Shown in pieces: positions 31,885 to 40,050 of a DNA stretch of 41,750 nucleotides. Made by a program: the position numbers and the translations under genes. Every line of letters begins with the position of its first letter. Position 1 is the stretch's first letter. The stretch is from positions 1-41,750 of the IMG/VR virus record IMGVR_UViG_3300021368_000249; one strand, given 5' to 3'. Below the pieces are notes generated by a model. The model was not told where the DNA came from. It did no database searches and was given only the letters and a program-made list of their open reading frames with translations. The stretch is from a virus.

Positions 31885-31892
31885 ATTTCTCC

Positions 31893-31914
31893 ATTATACA
31901 CTATTTGTTTAAAC
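31893..31914 (-). promoter_or_regulatory. Internal late promoter-like site with GTTTAAAC
   Basis: On the minus strand TATAAT (31898-31893) lies nine bases upstream of the fibre gene ATG and eight bases downstream of GTTTAAAC 31907-31914. No clear -35. ACACT/AGTGT flanks the palindrome on both sides and could form a hairpin. If active, it would give a nearly leaderless mRNA for the fibre, adhesin and lysis genes. Confidence 0.4.
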
Positions 31915-31924
31915 AGTGTGTTTA

Positions 31925-33850
31925 TTATCCAAATCTCATTACTCCATATTTATTAACAGCAAAGACATCACCTGTAGTAACTTGACTAAAGGTTGTTTGT
32001 CTTGTACCTCTGACAGTTAGTATAGCATATTGAGTTACGCTGCCAATGTTTGGATTACTTATTATTGGGTAAGTAATATTTTCTACAACACCTCTTATAA
32101 GTTCTGCAGGGTCATACACTTCTAAAGTTACAGGCATTCCTTCTTTCTCTTTCAAAGATTGATATATTGTTTCACCTAAATTTTTAACTTTAACTGGTTT
32201 TCTGTATGGTCTCTCTACCCTATCAGATATATTTACTGGTATCTGTACAACTACAAGCTCTGGTCTAGCTAAAGCTCTAACTTGAAATGCTTTAAACTTT
32301 GGACTGGAACTAGATGTAGTGCTTTTTAATACAACTTTTACAGCTATATATCTACCTACTCTTGATAGCTGTACATTTTCTTCACCAGTTCCACTTCTAA
32401 TATCTGCTTCTAAATCCCATGAATCATCATTGCTATTATTAATAGCTTCATACTTGTTAGACAAATGTAACTCTACACTTTCACCACTACTTAATTCTTC
32501 TACTTCTGCTGTTGCTTCTACATATTGTTTATTTTCTGCTGTAAAAAAATCTGCAGGAGGTGCTATAATATAACCTTCTTCTTCAAAATTAGATGATTGT
32601 TTAAACACGCCACTTGATGTAACAGTAAACACAAATTTTTCATCTACTAATTTTATATTTTGTATAGTTGCACCTACACCTGCTTTGTAATATCTAGCAA
32701 TACCACCTGTTGGTAAATAGTATCTCCATAAATAACTTGTACTACCAGATTCTTTTATGCCTGTATATACACTGTCTCTAGTTGTAAACAAAGCACTAGG
32801 TGAATTGTCTATATTATCTGCATCCCATTCTTTTATTAATTGATTTCCAGACAATACATATAAATCATCTGCAACTGTTAAAGCAGCACGATATAATCTT
32901 CCTATAACTTTATTACCAGTTATCTGTACATCTTTTGTACCATAAAAAATTATTCCCTGCGATTCAACAATGCAAGTTGGTTGTTCTCCTGATATTTCTG
33001 TTTGACCTTTAGCAGTAAATGTTCCTGCATTATCTTTAATTGAGTATATTCTACCATCAGTAGCAGTAGCTAATACAACAGCACCAACATCAGCTACATC
33101 TGTAAAAGTTTGACCTGATGGAAGTGTTATTATAGCAGAACCTACTGTGGTATTACCATCATATTGATGTATTGCATTACCTATTGTTACTAAAAACTTT
33201 CCTTTTACAGAAAATATTTTATCGTAAGCTGCTGCAGACATCTTCTGTGTTGATGTACCACCACTTGTTAATGTTTCTATCTCACCTGCAGAACCATTGT
33301 TAGCAGTTATATAAAGCAAATCTCCATGAGCTGCTAATCCTTTTATCTGATAACCTGCAGTTAATCCTTCTGTAACTGTACTCCAGTTGTGTCCTCCATC
33401 ATCAGACTTGTACAATGTTTCATCATCAGATACATATACTCTTGTGCCAACCACTGCCATGTGACTTACAGCAGAAGATAACGCTTGTTTAGATTCAGTT
33501 GTGTGTAGTAATTGTACATTGTAACCTTTACCTAAATCAGAAGTAAAAACATCTACACATTCACTATCCCAAAATCTTGTTACATCTTGTGCTGTTCCAT
33601 TTGCCCTGTGTGCAGTATCTAAGTTAGAGCCACCACTAAAATTATTTCTGGAAAATATTCTACCTAAGTTAGATGTAAAGTCTTCAGGATTTTGTTTTAC
33701 ATTGACTCCTTGTTCATTTACATCAGATGATTGTATAGTCATCTGTCTATCACCAGATATTGCAGCTCTATACAACTGATTGTCTATACGAAAGTCATAT
33801 CCTTTTCTTTGAGGATTAGATATTTCTGCTTGGGTAGTTAACCTTGGCAT
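31925..33850 (-). CDS. Tail hub or nozzle protein with β-propeller
   Basis: 641 residues. The central ~130-400 region repeats short β-blades (VSDDETLYKSDDGGHNWSTV, GLAAHGDLLYITANNG, FSVKGKFLVTIGNAIHQYDG, a BNR/Kelch-like rhythm), consistent with a β-propeller. The C-terminal ~200 residues are β-rich with RPYRKPVKVKNLGETIY. Large propeller proteins form the tail nozzle of short-tailed phages (T7 gp12, P22 gp10-like positions). The order adaptor, this gene, fibre supports that role. Confidence 0.75.
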   Translation of the reverse strand: MPRLTTQAEISNPQRKGYDFRIDNQLYRAAISGDRQMTIQSSDVNEQGVNVKQNPEDFTSNLGRIFSRNNFSGGSNLDTAHRANGTAQDVTRFWDSECVDVFTSDLGKGYNVQLLHTTESKQALSSAVSHMAVVGTRVYVSDDETLYKSDDGGHNWSTVTEGLTAGYQIKGLAAHGDLLYITANNGSAGEIETLTSGGTSTQKMSAAAYDKIFSVKGKFLVTIGNAIHQYDGNTTVGSAIITLPSGQTFTDVADVGAVVLATATDGRIYSIKDNAGTFTAKGQTEISGEQPTCIVESQGIIFYGTKDVQITGNKVIGRLYRAALTVADDLYVLSGNQLIKEWDADNIDNSPSALFTTRDSVYTGIKESGSTSYLWRYYLPTGGIARYYKAGVGATIQNIKLVDEKFVFTVTSSGVFKQSSNFEEEGYIIAPPADFFTAENKQYVEATAEVEELSSGESVELHLSNKYEAINNSNDDSWDLEADIRSGTGEENVQLSRVGRYIAVKVVLKSTTSSSSPKFKAFQVRALARPELVVVQIPVNISDRVERPYRKPVKVKNLGETIYQSLKEKEGMPVTLEVYDPAELIRGVVENITYPIISNPNIGSVTQYAILTVRGTRQTTFSQVTTGDVFAVNKYGVMRFG

Positions 33851-33891
33851 TATGCCTGTATTCCATATACCATTCCATCAACAGAAACTGC

Positions 33892-34860
33892 TCACGGATA
33901 TTTAGCTCTTAAATATTTTCTAGCTTGATTAATTAATAGTTGTTGATACTGTAGCAAAGAGTTTCTAATACTGTTAGCACTGTTAACTGGAAAACTAGAT
34001 ACTGATAACTGGTCTGTTATATAATCTGCTGTAGCAGCAGGTATGTCTCTACCTGCCATCAACTGTGCAGCAACACCTGCCATAATAATAGGTTCGTATT
34101 CTGTTTCTAAACCAATAGTTGCTAGTGTGTCTGTTTCTGCAGTTGGTTCTATAAATTTCTTTTTAAAAGTTACATGTGCTGTATGCCCTGATGATATACC
34201 TGCAAACTGTATTGCATGTACAACAGATGGTCCTGATGAATATGTTATTGTTCTTGATGTTCCATCAGCATCTGTGTATGTAAATGGGTTAGGTAATTCA
34301 ACAAGTGAAGAAGTCACAGGAGCAAAATTAACACCAGTGGTATCTGAACCTACACTAAAATCTGTGTACTGTGATATAGCACTAAGTATTGAAACTATAT
34401 AGTTATGTGTTCCAGGACTATCGTAACTACCTATAAGTGTATATCCTGTTCCTGTTGTAAGTGATTGTGTTTCTACTGCAAACAGTGTAGGAAATAAATT
34501 ATTTATTTGGTCTTTTACAGCATCAAATACAACTTGTCTAGGAAATGGAGGTGCAATTTTTATTACTGCTCCTTCTAAATGTTCTGCTGCATCTGTACCT
34601 CTAACACCTCTAACGACAACTACTGAATTGTTTACTGTATCAAGAGACACACAACGCATAAGTTCTTTATCACACTCAATAATTGTTCCTGCATCCATAG
34701 CATCTTTTTCTTCTTGAGTTAATAACTCACCTGCAAATGTGATTGTAGTTATAGAGTTGTTAACTCCTGCAGCTAATGTAGTGTAAGAATTTACATCATC
34801 CATAGGTTCAAGATATTCTCTATAAACTCTGTCTATTAATCCTGATATGTTTGTACTCAT
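33892..34860 (-). CDS. Head-to-tail adaptor protein
   Basis: Start placed at ATG 34860 (MSTNISGLIDRVYREYLEPM), which overlaps the upstream stop as TAATG; the frame opens earlier, but those 23 residues are Cys/Ser-rich and look out of frame. The product has 322 residues. The segment VRGTDAAEHLEGAVIKIAPPFPRQVV, with a helical C-terminus, is typical of connector/neck proteins following the capsid gene in marine podoviruses. It probably forms the ring under the portal. Confidence 0.72.
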   Translation of the reverse strand: MSTNISGLIDRVYREYLEPMDDVNSYTTLAAGVNNSITTITFAGELLTQEEKDAMDAGTIIECDKELMRCVSLDTVNNSVVVVRGVRGTDAAEHLEGAVIKIAPPFPRQVVFDAVKDQINNLFPTLFAVETQSLTTGTGYTLIGSYDSPGTHNYIVSILSAISQYTDFSVGSDTTGVNFAPVTSSLVELPNPFTYTDADGTSRTITYSSGPSVVHAIQFAGISSGHTAHVTFKKKFIEPTAETDTLATIGLETEYEPIIMAGVAAQLMAGRDIPAATADYITDQLSVSSFPVNSANSIRNSLLQYQQLLINQARKYLRAKYP

Positions 34861-35051
34861 TATGCAGCACCTTCCTCTACTAATTCTGCAGCAAAAGCAG
34901 CTTGTGCAAATGCTGCTGTACCGAACCAACCATCATTAGCATTATCATTTGGGTCAACGATAGGTGCTGATGGTTCTATAGGTTCTTGTGGAGTAGCAAT
35001 ACTCTCTATTGCAAGAGTCCTACCTTCTTTTATCATTAAGAGCATACCCAT
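34860..35051 (-). CDS. Small head-region protein, 63 residues
   Basis: Begins MGMLLMIKEGRTLAIESIA, with a Pro-rich middle (PQEPIEPSAPIVDPND) and an Ala-rich helical end. Ribosome site GGAG before the ATG (TAGGAGATACAA). Position between the 110-residue protein and the adaptor suggests a minor head or neck protein. No family is recognised. Confidence 0.68.
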   Translation of the reverse strand: MGMLLMIKEGRTLAIESIATPQEPIEPSAPIVDPNDNANDGWFGTAAFAQAAFAAELVEEGAA

Positions 35052-35060
35052 TTGTATCTC

Positions 35061-35393
35061 CTAACTATGTCTAAAGTGTAAAATTATTTTTCTGTCTGCT
35101 GCTTCTGTACCATTAGATGAAATTCTTAAATAACCATTACTTGCAAAAGCCCAACCACTTGGGTCAACTCTTACAACATCTCCTGCTGACACTGTGTATT
35201 GTACTTCAGTTCCATCTGTTTCTTTAACATCAACCCATGTGCTGTTGTCTAAAGAAAAATCAAATGTAATTGCTGTACCTGTCATAGCTGCAGGAAATTG
35301 TATACCACAAAGTAACATACCTTCGGCTTCAACGCCTAAAGAATCATTGTTATCTGCTGAAACATCTATTAAAGCTAATTTTGATTGTATCAT
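35061..35393 (-). CDS. Small β-rich head protein, 110 residues
   Basis: Begins MIQSKLALIDVSADNND. It is β-strand rich throughout: FDFSLDNSTWVDVKETDGTE, GYLRISSNGTE and ILHFRH. The sandwich-like pattern and position directly after the major capsid gene fit a capsid decoration protein (inference). Confidence 0.65.
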   Translation of the reverse strand: MIQSKLALIDVSADNNDSLGVEAEGMLLCGIQFPAAMTGTAITFDFSLDNSTWVDVKETDGTEVQYTVSAGDVVRVDPSGWAFASNGYLRISSNGTEAADRKIILHFRHS

Positions 35394-35411
35394 ATTATTC
35401 CTAACTATAGC

Positions 35412-35449
35412 AGAACAATGGGAGCAGGTGGAGCTACTCCCAAAGTTCT
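35412..35449. other. Hairpin after the capsid gene
   Basis: AGAAC-aat-GGGAG, 12-nt loop, CTCCC-aaa-GTTCT: two 5-bp stems separated by a symmetrical 3x3 interior loop. No T tract on the minus strand after it. Probably a processing or partial termination site that sets capsid mRNA levels apart from downstream genes. Confidence 0.5.
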
Positions 35450-35460
35450 ACAATTATTTT

Positions 35461-36585
35461 TTAAGCTACTGCTTGAATCTTGCAATGGTATGAAGGAGGA
35501 CCAAATTCAAATCCCATCTCCATATAGATTGCTTTACCAATTCTAGCGTTGGCATCTTGGTCTAAGTCACGAACAAACACAGTACCAAATCCTGGGATAT
35601 TGGTGAATACTGGTTGTATGTAAGCTAGGTCTAAGATGAAAGCAGTTCCTGTTGGCATAATATCTGGGTCAATAACCATTAGTCCGATTGAACCAAATGG
35701 TGTAATGACTGTATCAATATCGATACCTGCAACATTTCTATCTCTAGGAATGATTGCTCCTGCTATATCAACTGTTCCTTTAACAAGTTCGTTGTTAAGG
35801 TCTAGTAATTGTTGTGGGCTAACACAGAGAACAGGTTGTTTCATTGGTGCATGGTTGTCATACATCCTCTTCAACGCACCTGAAATAGTTTTGAAACTGA
35901 TTACTTGTGCTGTACCTGTTCCATCACCATCTGTGTCGTTGTAGTAGCAGTTACCACCTAGTGGGTTTACTGCTGCAGAGTTTGAGGCGTTTTTGTTTAA
36001 TGTAATCCATACATCAAGACCATACATTTCTCTAGTTCCTGACCCTGGGGTAACATTAGCACCATCAGAGAAAGAACCATTGAATGCAAACCACTCAACT
36101 TCTCTTGCTACTTTTTCCATTGCTTTTTCGAGTTGCAATGCAAACTCATCATTAATTGGGTTTCCACCAAATAATCCTTGTGCTGTACCTGCTGTTGTTG
36201 TTCCATCACCATCAGATTGATTTGTAATAGCTGCAGATAAAGTAAATGGATTTTGGTTGCCTGTTGAAGCTAAAGCTGTGTATGTCATTTGAACACCTTT
36301 ATGGAAAATCTGAGTTACATAGGTGTATGCAGCTCTGTCTCTTCCGAGATATTCTGTAGGTGCAGCACCTTCTTGACCTTTAGTAGGTTCAGAAGAAACT
36401 GTTGCATTATCTTCTACTTGGACTTGCCAGTATGTAGAGTTTAATACTTTACCACCATTCAAACCACCAACTGCTGAAAGCAATGGAGTTCTTTGACCAC
36501 CAACTTTAAACAATTCACCAGTGAAGTTATTAATGTCTTGTGCGTAAATTGGGGTACTTGCGTTTAACCCTGTAATTTCTGCCAT
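35461..36585 (-). CDS. Major capsid protein
   Basis: 374 residues, preceded by a good AGGAG site (TATAGGAGAAGAAAATG) and by the scaffold gene. It contains RDRAAYTYVTQIFHKGVQMT and EVEWFAFNGSFSDG...REMYGLDVWI, the pattern of DUF5309/SU10-type major capsid proteins, which have the HK97 fold. The C-terminal part has PIFGTVFVRD-type P-domain strands. It forms the icosahedral shell around the packaged genome. Confidence 0.85.
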   Translation of the reverse strand: MAEITGLNASTPIYAQDINNFTGELFKVGGQRTPLLSAVGGLNGGKVLNSTYWQVQVEDNATVSSEPTKGQEGAAPTEYLGRDRAAYTYVTQIFHKGVQMTYTALASTGNQNPFTLSAAITNQSDGDGTTTAGTAQGLFGGNPINDEFALQLEKAMEKVAREVEWFAFNGSFSDGANVTPGSGTREMYGLDVWITLNKNASNSAAVNPLGGNCYYNDTDGDGTGTAQVISFKTISGALKRMYDNHAPMKQPVLCVSPQQLLDLNNELVKGTVDIAGAIIPRDRNVAGIDIDTVITPFGSIGLMVIDPDIMPTGTAFILDLAYIQPVFTNIPGFGTVFVRDLDQDANARIGKAIYMEMGFEFGPPSYHCKIQAVA

Positions 36586-36640
36586 TTTCTTCTCCTATAA
36601 ATTATTTACTGTTACTTTATTTGGAAGAAGATTTAAACTT

Positions 36641-37087
36641 TTAGTTGCTATCTACTTCCATAGCATTGAGTTTTGCAGTTATAGATTGTCTGATTGTTCC
36701 TTTTTGCTCAACCTCACGAATCTGTGATACTACATCTTCATCATAAAGGTCTGCTACAGAACTTTGTTGTATATTCTCTAGGCGATTTTGACTTTGTTCT
36801 ACCTGACTCTGTTTAACATTATCTTGTATTCTGTCTTGTTGCCCAAATTCTACTCCAAATTCTTCTGTTGCATATTGCTTAAGGTTATCGACTGTTAAGT
36901 CACCTTCAAACATCATATCAACTGCTTTTCCTACACCTTTTGAAGGGTCAAGACCTGCTTGTTTAAACACGCTTTGTCTTTCTTTTGCTTCAAATTCTGC
37001 GATTATACCTTCATAAGTTTCGAGTTTTTCTCTCATCTCTTTCCAGTTCTTATCGCTAGTGTCTGAGTTTATTTGCTCTTCTGCCAT
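36641..37087 (-). CDS. Capsid scaffold-like protein
   Basis: 148 residues, acidic and helical (MREKLETYEGIIAEFEAKERQS, GVGKAVDMMFEGDLTVDNL), with a Gln-rich C-terminal half. Size, composition and position immediately before the major capsid gene fit a scaffold that guides head assembly. A GTTTAAAC (36961) lies inside, encoding V-F-K-Q. Confidence 0.75.
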   Translation of the reverse strand: MAEEQINSDTSDKNWKEMREKLETYEGIIAEFEAKERQSVFKQAGLDPSKGVGKAVDMMFEGDLTVDNLKQYATEEFGVEFGQQDRIQDNVKQSQVEQSQNRLENIQQSSVADLYDEDVVSQIREVEQKGTIRQSITAKLNAMEVDSN

Positions 37088-37300
37088 TATTCTATTGTCC
37101 TTACTTCATACTTTTTTTTACAAGAGATGTACGAGTTATCTCTGCCTATTTTTTTTACACTACTTATTTTTATTTGACAGGTCTTGTAAGTAGGCATCAA
37201 GACCGAATACAAAACGAAGGTCAAGTTTAACCCCCAGACCTATCTACAGGGCTTGAGTTTATTATATCATATTTAAAAAGGATGCAAGTTGTTTAAACAA
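37088..37300 (-). promoter_or_regulatory. Capsid transcript leader with promoter-like site and 16-bp palindrome
   Basis: 213 bases without a gene. On the minus strand there is AGTTGTTTAAACAACT (37302-37287, a perfect 16-bp palindrome), then TATAAT (37266-37261) with a poor -35 (TTGCAT, 15-bp spacer). A leader of about 165 nt follows, containing hairpin GGTCTTG/CAAGACC (37180-37204, 11-nt loop), a G5 run and A-rich tracts. A separate promoter for scaffold and capsid would fit the need for high capsid levels. The palindrome directly upstream suggests control. Confidence 0.5.
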
Positions 37301-38167
37301 CTATTGTTCTATAAGACCTTGAACTTGTCCTTGTTGAGTTCTTCTTGCACCACCTGCTGCAGAACTTTGTGATGCTTGTTGTGATAATATATTTTGTACT
37401 AATTTAAAGTCATCTTCACTACCTAGTTGTGTTCCTTCAACAATATCTTGTGCGTTAGGTATACTTCTTCCTTGTGATGCTGCTGCTCGTTGTACATTCT
37501 GTGCAATATTAAATGCAGCTCTTGCCTTAGTAGGGTCAAGACCTTGTTGTCTTAATTGTTCTGCTGCATCTAATGATATTTCTACACCAGACAATAACGC
37601 TCCACCACCTATTTGTGCTCTAACTACATTTTGTGATACTACTTCTGCAGCAGATACTGTGCCATTTATAATTTGTTCTCCTACACTAGGGTCAATAGCA
37701 CTTACAATAACTTCTGCATCTGTTAATTCTCTACCAAAATTTTTCATATAAAATTCTTTTACTGCAGGTACACCAGTAATTACTTGGGTATACACTTGAT
37801 TTATTCTATTACCAAAAGCATCTGGTGAAATAATATTTTCTACTAATTGTTTTTTTCTTTCATCAGTTAGTACAACATTTGGATTAACTCCTACTGCTTC
37901 TAACTTTCTTTTATAACCATCCATAAGTTGTGAGTATTCTGCTTCGTTGTATTTAGTAGTTACTCCATCTGGGTTTAAATTACCAGGATAGTATTTTGCA
38001 TATACATTAGATTTTCTCATAGCAGTGACAGCTTGTTGTTGGTCATTACCACTATCCATGTAAGCAACTACATATACATCTAACAATTCATCAGGTAATA
38101 AATTACCAAACTTTTCTTTAGTTGCCTTCTTAAAGTTTTCTAAACCTGCTGCTGATAACCTAGCCAT
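37301..38167 (-). CDS. Virion-region protein, 288 residues
   Basis: Begins MARLSAAGLENFKKATKEKFG. It is helical with a long Gln/Ala-rich C-terminal half (AAEQLRQQGLDPTKARAAFNI). No enzyme motif. The stop lies at the edge of the 16-bp palindrome. Coupled to the 626-residue gene by TAATG. Composition fits an internal virion protein that can be ejected. Confidence 0.75.
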   Translation of the reverse strand: MARLSAAGLENFKKATKEKFGNLLPDELLDVYVVAYMDSGNDQQQAVTAMRKSNVYAKYYPGNLNPDGVTTKYNEAEYSQLMDGYKRKLEAVGVNPNVVLTDERKKQLVENIISPDAFGNRINQVYTQVITGVPAVKEFYMKNFGRELTDAEVIVSAIDPSVGEQIINGTVSAAEVVSQNVVRAQIGGGALLSGVEISLDAAEQLRQQGLDPTKARAAFNIAQNVQRAAASQGRSIPNAQDIVEGTQLGSEDDFKLVQNILSQQASQSSAAGGARRTQQGQVQGLIEQ

Positions 38168-40047
38168 TATGTACTAAACCCTCTCTGCACACCACTCTCT
38201 GATACGCCTACTGATAACGCTACTTCATCTGATAAATCATCTACTACTTTTCCTATGTTGTTATTTAAACCATAAGCTGTTATCTCTTTATCTGCTTCTA
38301 CTTGGTCATTCTTTAGTAGTATATTTAACCAGTGTTCTGATTTCTCATCTATTCTCTCACCTAAAACTCTTGTGCTGTAGTTTAACCATGGTGCTGCTAT
38401 CTGTTCGTATGTTAAGTTTTCATCATACAAGTCAGAACTAAACAATACTTTTCTTTGTGCTTTTAATTCTTCTTGTAGTAACTCAGCACCCACATCTGGA
38501 TTTTCTGCATTTCTAATTATTCCTGCATACCTAGCTAGTGTCTCATCATCTAAACTACCATACACTGGTCCTAACCATTTCAATGCTAGATTTCTAGCAG
38601 ACGCATAACCTGTTCTTGTTTGTGCAACTTCGCCTTTTCCTTCTAACCAGTTTTGTATATAATCTTCTACCTGTATTCCAGATGTAGCATCTGACAATGC
38701 GTTTATCTGTTCACTTGCTTTAGTTACATCTAGCTTTCCAAATGTAACTTGCTCTGCAAACCATTGTGCAAAGGTTTCACCATTAGCTCCTCTTATAGTT
38801 TCTGCATTAGATATACCTTCATCTTTCATTATTTTTGTCCAATAAATTCTATCTTGCTCTAGCTTTCTAGCTGCATCTGCAGGGAAGTCTGCATCTCCTA
38901 CACCTCTACCTTTAGATAGTATTAGCCATGACCTTTCTTCTGCAGTAGCATTGTTAAACCATTCTGTGTTTCCCCATTCTTCTTCTGTAATTTGTCTGTC
39001 CTCTACAAATCCTTCTACCCATAAAGCAAACATTTCATCATCATCTTGTAACCATGGTCTGCCTTTTGTTGCCTTTTCAAAACTATCTACAAATCCAAAG
39101 AATGGCGAACTACCACCTGTTATTACATCATCATCTAATTCAAATACATTTCCAAAATATACTGAGCTAGTCCACATTGTGTCTGATGCTGATACAGTAT
39201 CTGGTCTTTGTCTACCACTATAAAACTGACTTAACTCTTCATCATTAGCTGCATACCTCATATACATCATTGTTCCTGGTATCTGCCATACTACAAATTT
39301 TTGCCCTTCGTATTCCCATATTTGACTGTCAACAAAAGTCTCTGTTCCTGATGAACTGTCTTCTCCACCATCACCAGTTCCTGAACCACTACCTCCACCA
39401 CCACCACCAGTTCCTGGTGCTACTGTGATTGGATTTCCTTGTGCATCTAATCCTAGGTTATCTCCTTGACCTGGTGGATTGTCATAAATATATGGTCCTC
39501 CTTCTGGTGCATCTGGATTTGTTTCACCTTCTGGTCCTAGTTGTCCTAATAAATTATATTTTTGTCCTTTAGCTCCACCTGTTCCACCTGAGCCACCACC
39601 TGCACCTCTTTTTTCAGGAGAATACAAATCTACATATTCATCTAATTCTCTATTTTCTTCAGTTGTCTCTAAAGCATCTTCAAAAGTACCTGCTTCTGGT
39701 GGTACTTGGCTATCGTAATCTCCTGAAAAGTCTGGTTCTACTGGTACATCCCCTGGTCTTCTAGGAAATCTAGTATTAGGTGGGTCTACATTTCCTTGTG
39801 GTACATCAGAATCACTCATGTCATTTGGGTCTTTCGTTCTAGTAAATCCATAGTCATTGATAGGACTATTAGCCCTTTCAAATAATCTTTTTTCTGCTTC
39901 TGTAAGAGGAGGAATTGATGCGTTATTTTGTTTTCTTATATCTCTTATCTTTTGAGATTGCATTATTGACTTGTATTCATCTGCAGAAATACGACCAGAT
40001 GTTAAATCTATTAATAATTGTCTTTTTTCTCGTGGTGTTAGTGCCAT
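38167..40047 (-). CDS. Large virion protein, 626 residues
   Basis: Begins MALTPREKRQLLIDLTSGRIS. The first ~230 residues are low complexity and disordered, rich in Pro/Asp/Gly with a GTGGGGGGSGSG stretch. From ~235 on the protein is folded, Trp-rich and acidic (WEYEGQKFVVWQIPGTMMYM, WLQDDDEMFALWVEGFVED). No family is recognised. Placed between the 841- and 288-residue genes, it is probably another internal or ejected virion component. Confidence 0.78.
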   Translation of the reverse strand: MALTPREKRQLLIDLTSGRISADEYKSIMQSQKIRDIRKQNNASIPPLTEAEKRLFERANSPINDYGFTRTKDPNDMSDSDVPQGNVDPPNTRFPRRPGDVPVEPDFSGDYDSQVPPEAGTFEDALETTEENRELDEYVDLYSPEKRGAGGGSGGTGGAKGQKYNLLGQLGPEGETNPDAPEGGPYIYDNPPGQGDNLGLDAQGNPITVAPGTGGGGGGSGSGTGDGGEDSSSGTETFVDSQIWEYEGQKFVVWQIPGTMMYMRYAANDEELSQFYSGRQRPDTVSASDTMWTSSVYFGNVFELDDDVITGGSSPFFGFVDSFEKATKGRPWLQDDDEMFALWVEGFVEDRQITEEEWGNTEWFNNATAEERSWLILSKGRGVGDADFPADAARKLEQDRIYWTKIMKDEGISNAETIRGANGETFAQWFAEQVTFGKLDVTKASEQINALSDATSGIQVEDYIQNWLEGKGEVAQTRTGYASARNLALKWLGPVYGSLDDETLARYAGIIRNAENPDVGAELLQEELKAQRKVLFSSDLYDENLTYEQIAAPWLNYSTRVLGERIDEKSEHWLNILLKNDQVEADKEITAYGLNNNIGKVVDDLSDEVALSVGVSESGVQRGFST

Positions 40048-40050
40048 ATA

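Noticed and set aside
34861-34929. Upstream extension of the adaptor gene by 23 residues
   Set aside because: Cys/Ser/Arg-rich and unlike the rest; the TAATG start at 34860 fits the coupling used elsewhere.
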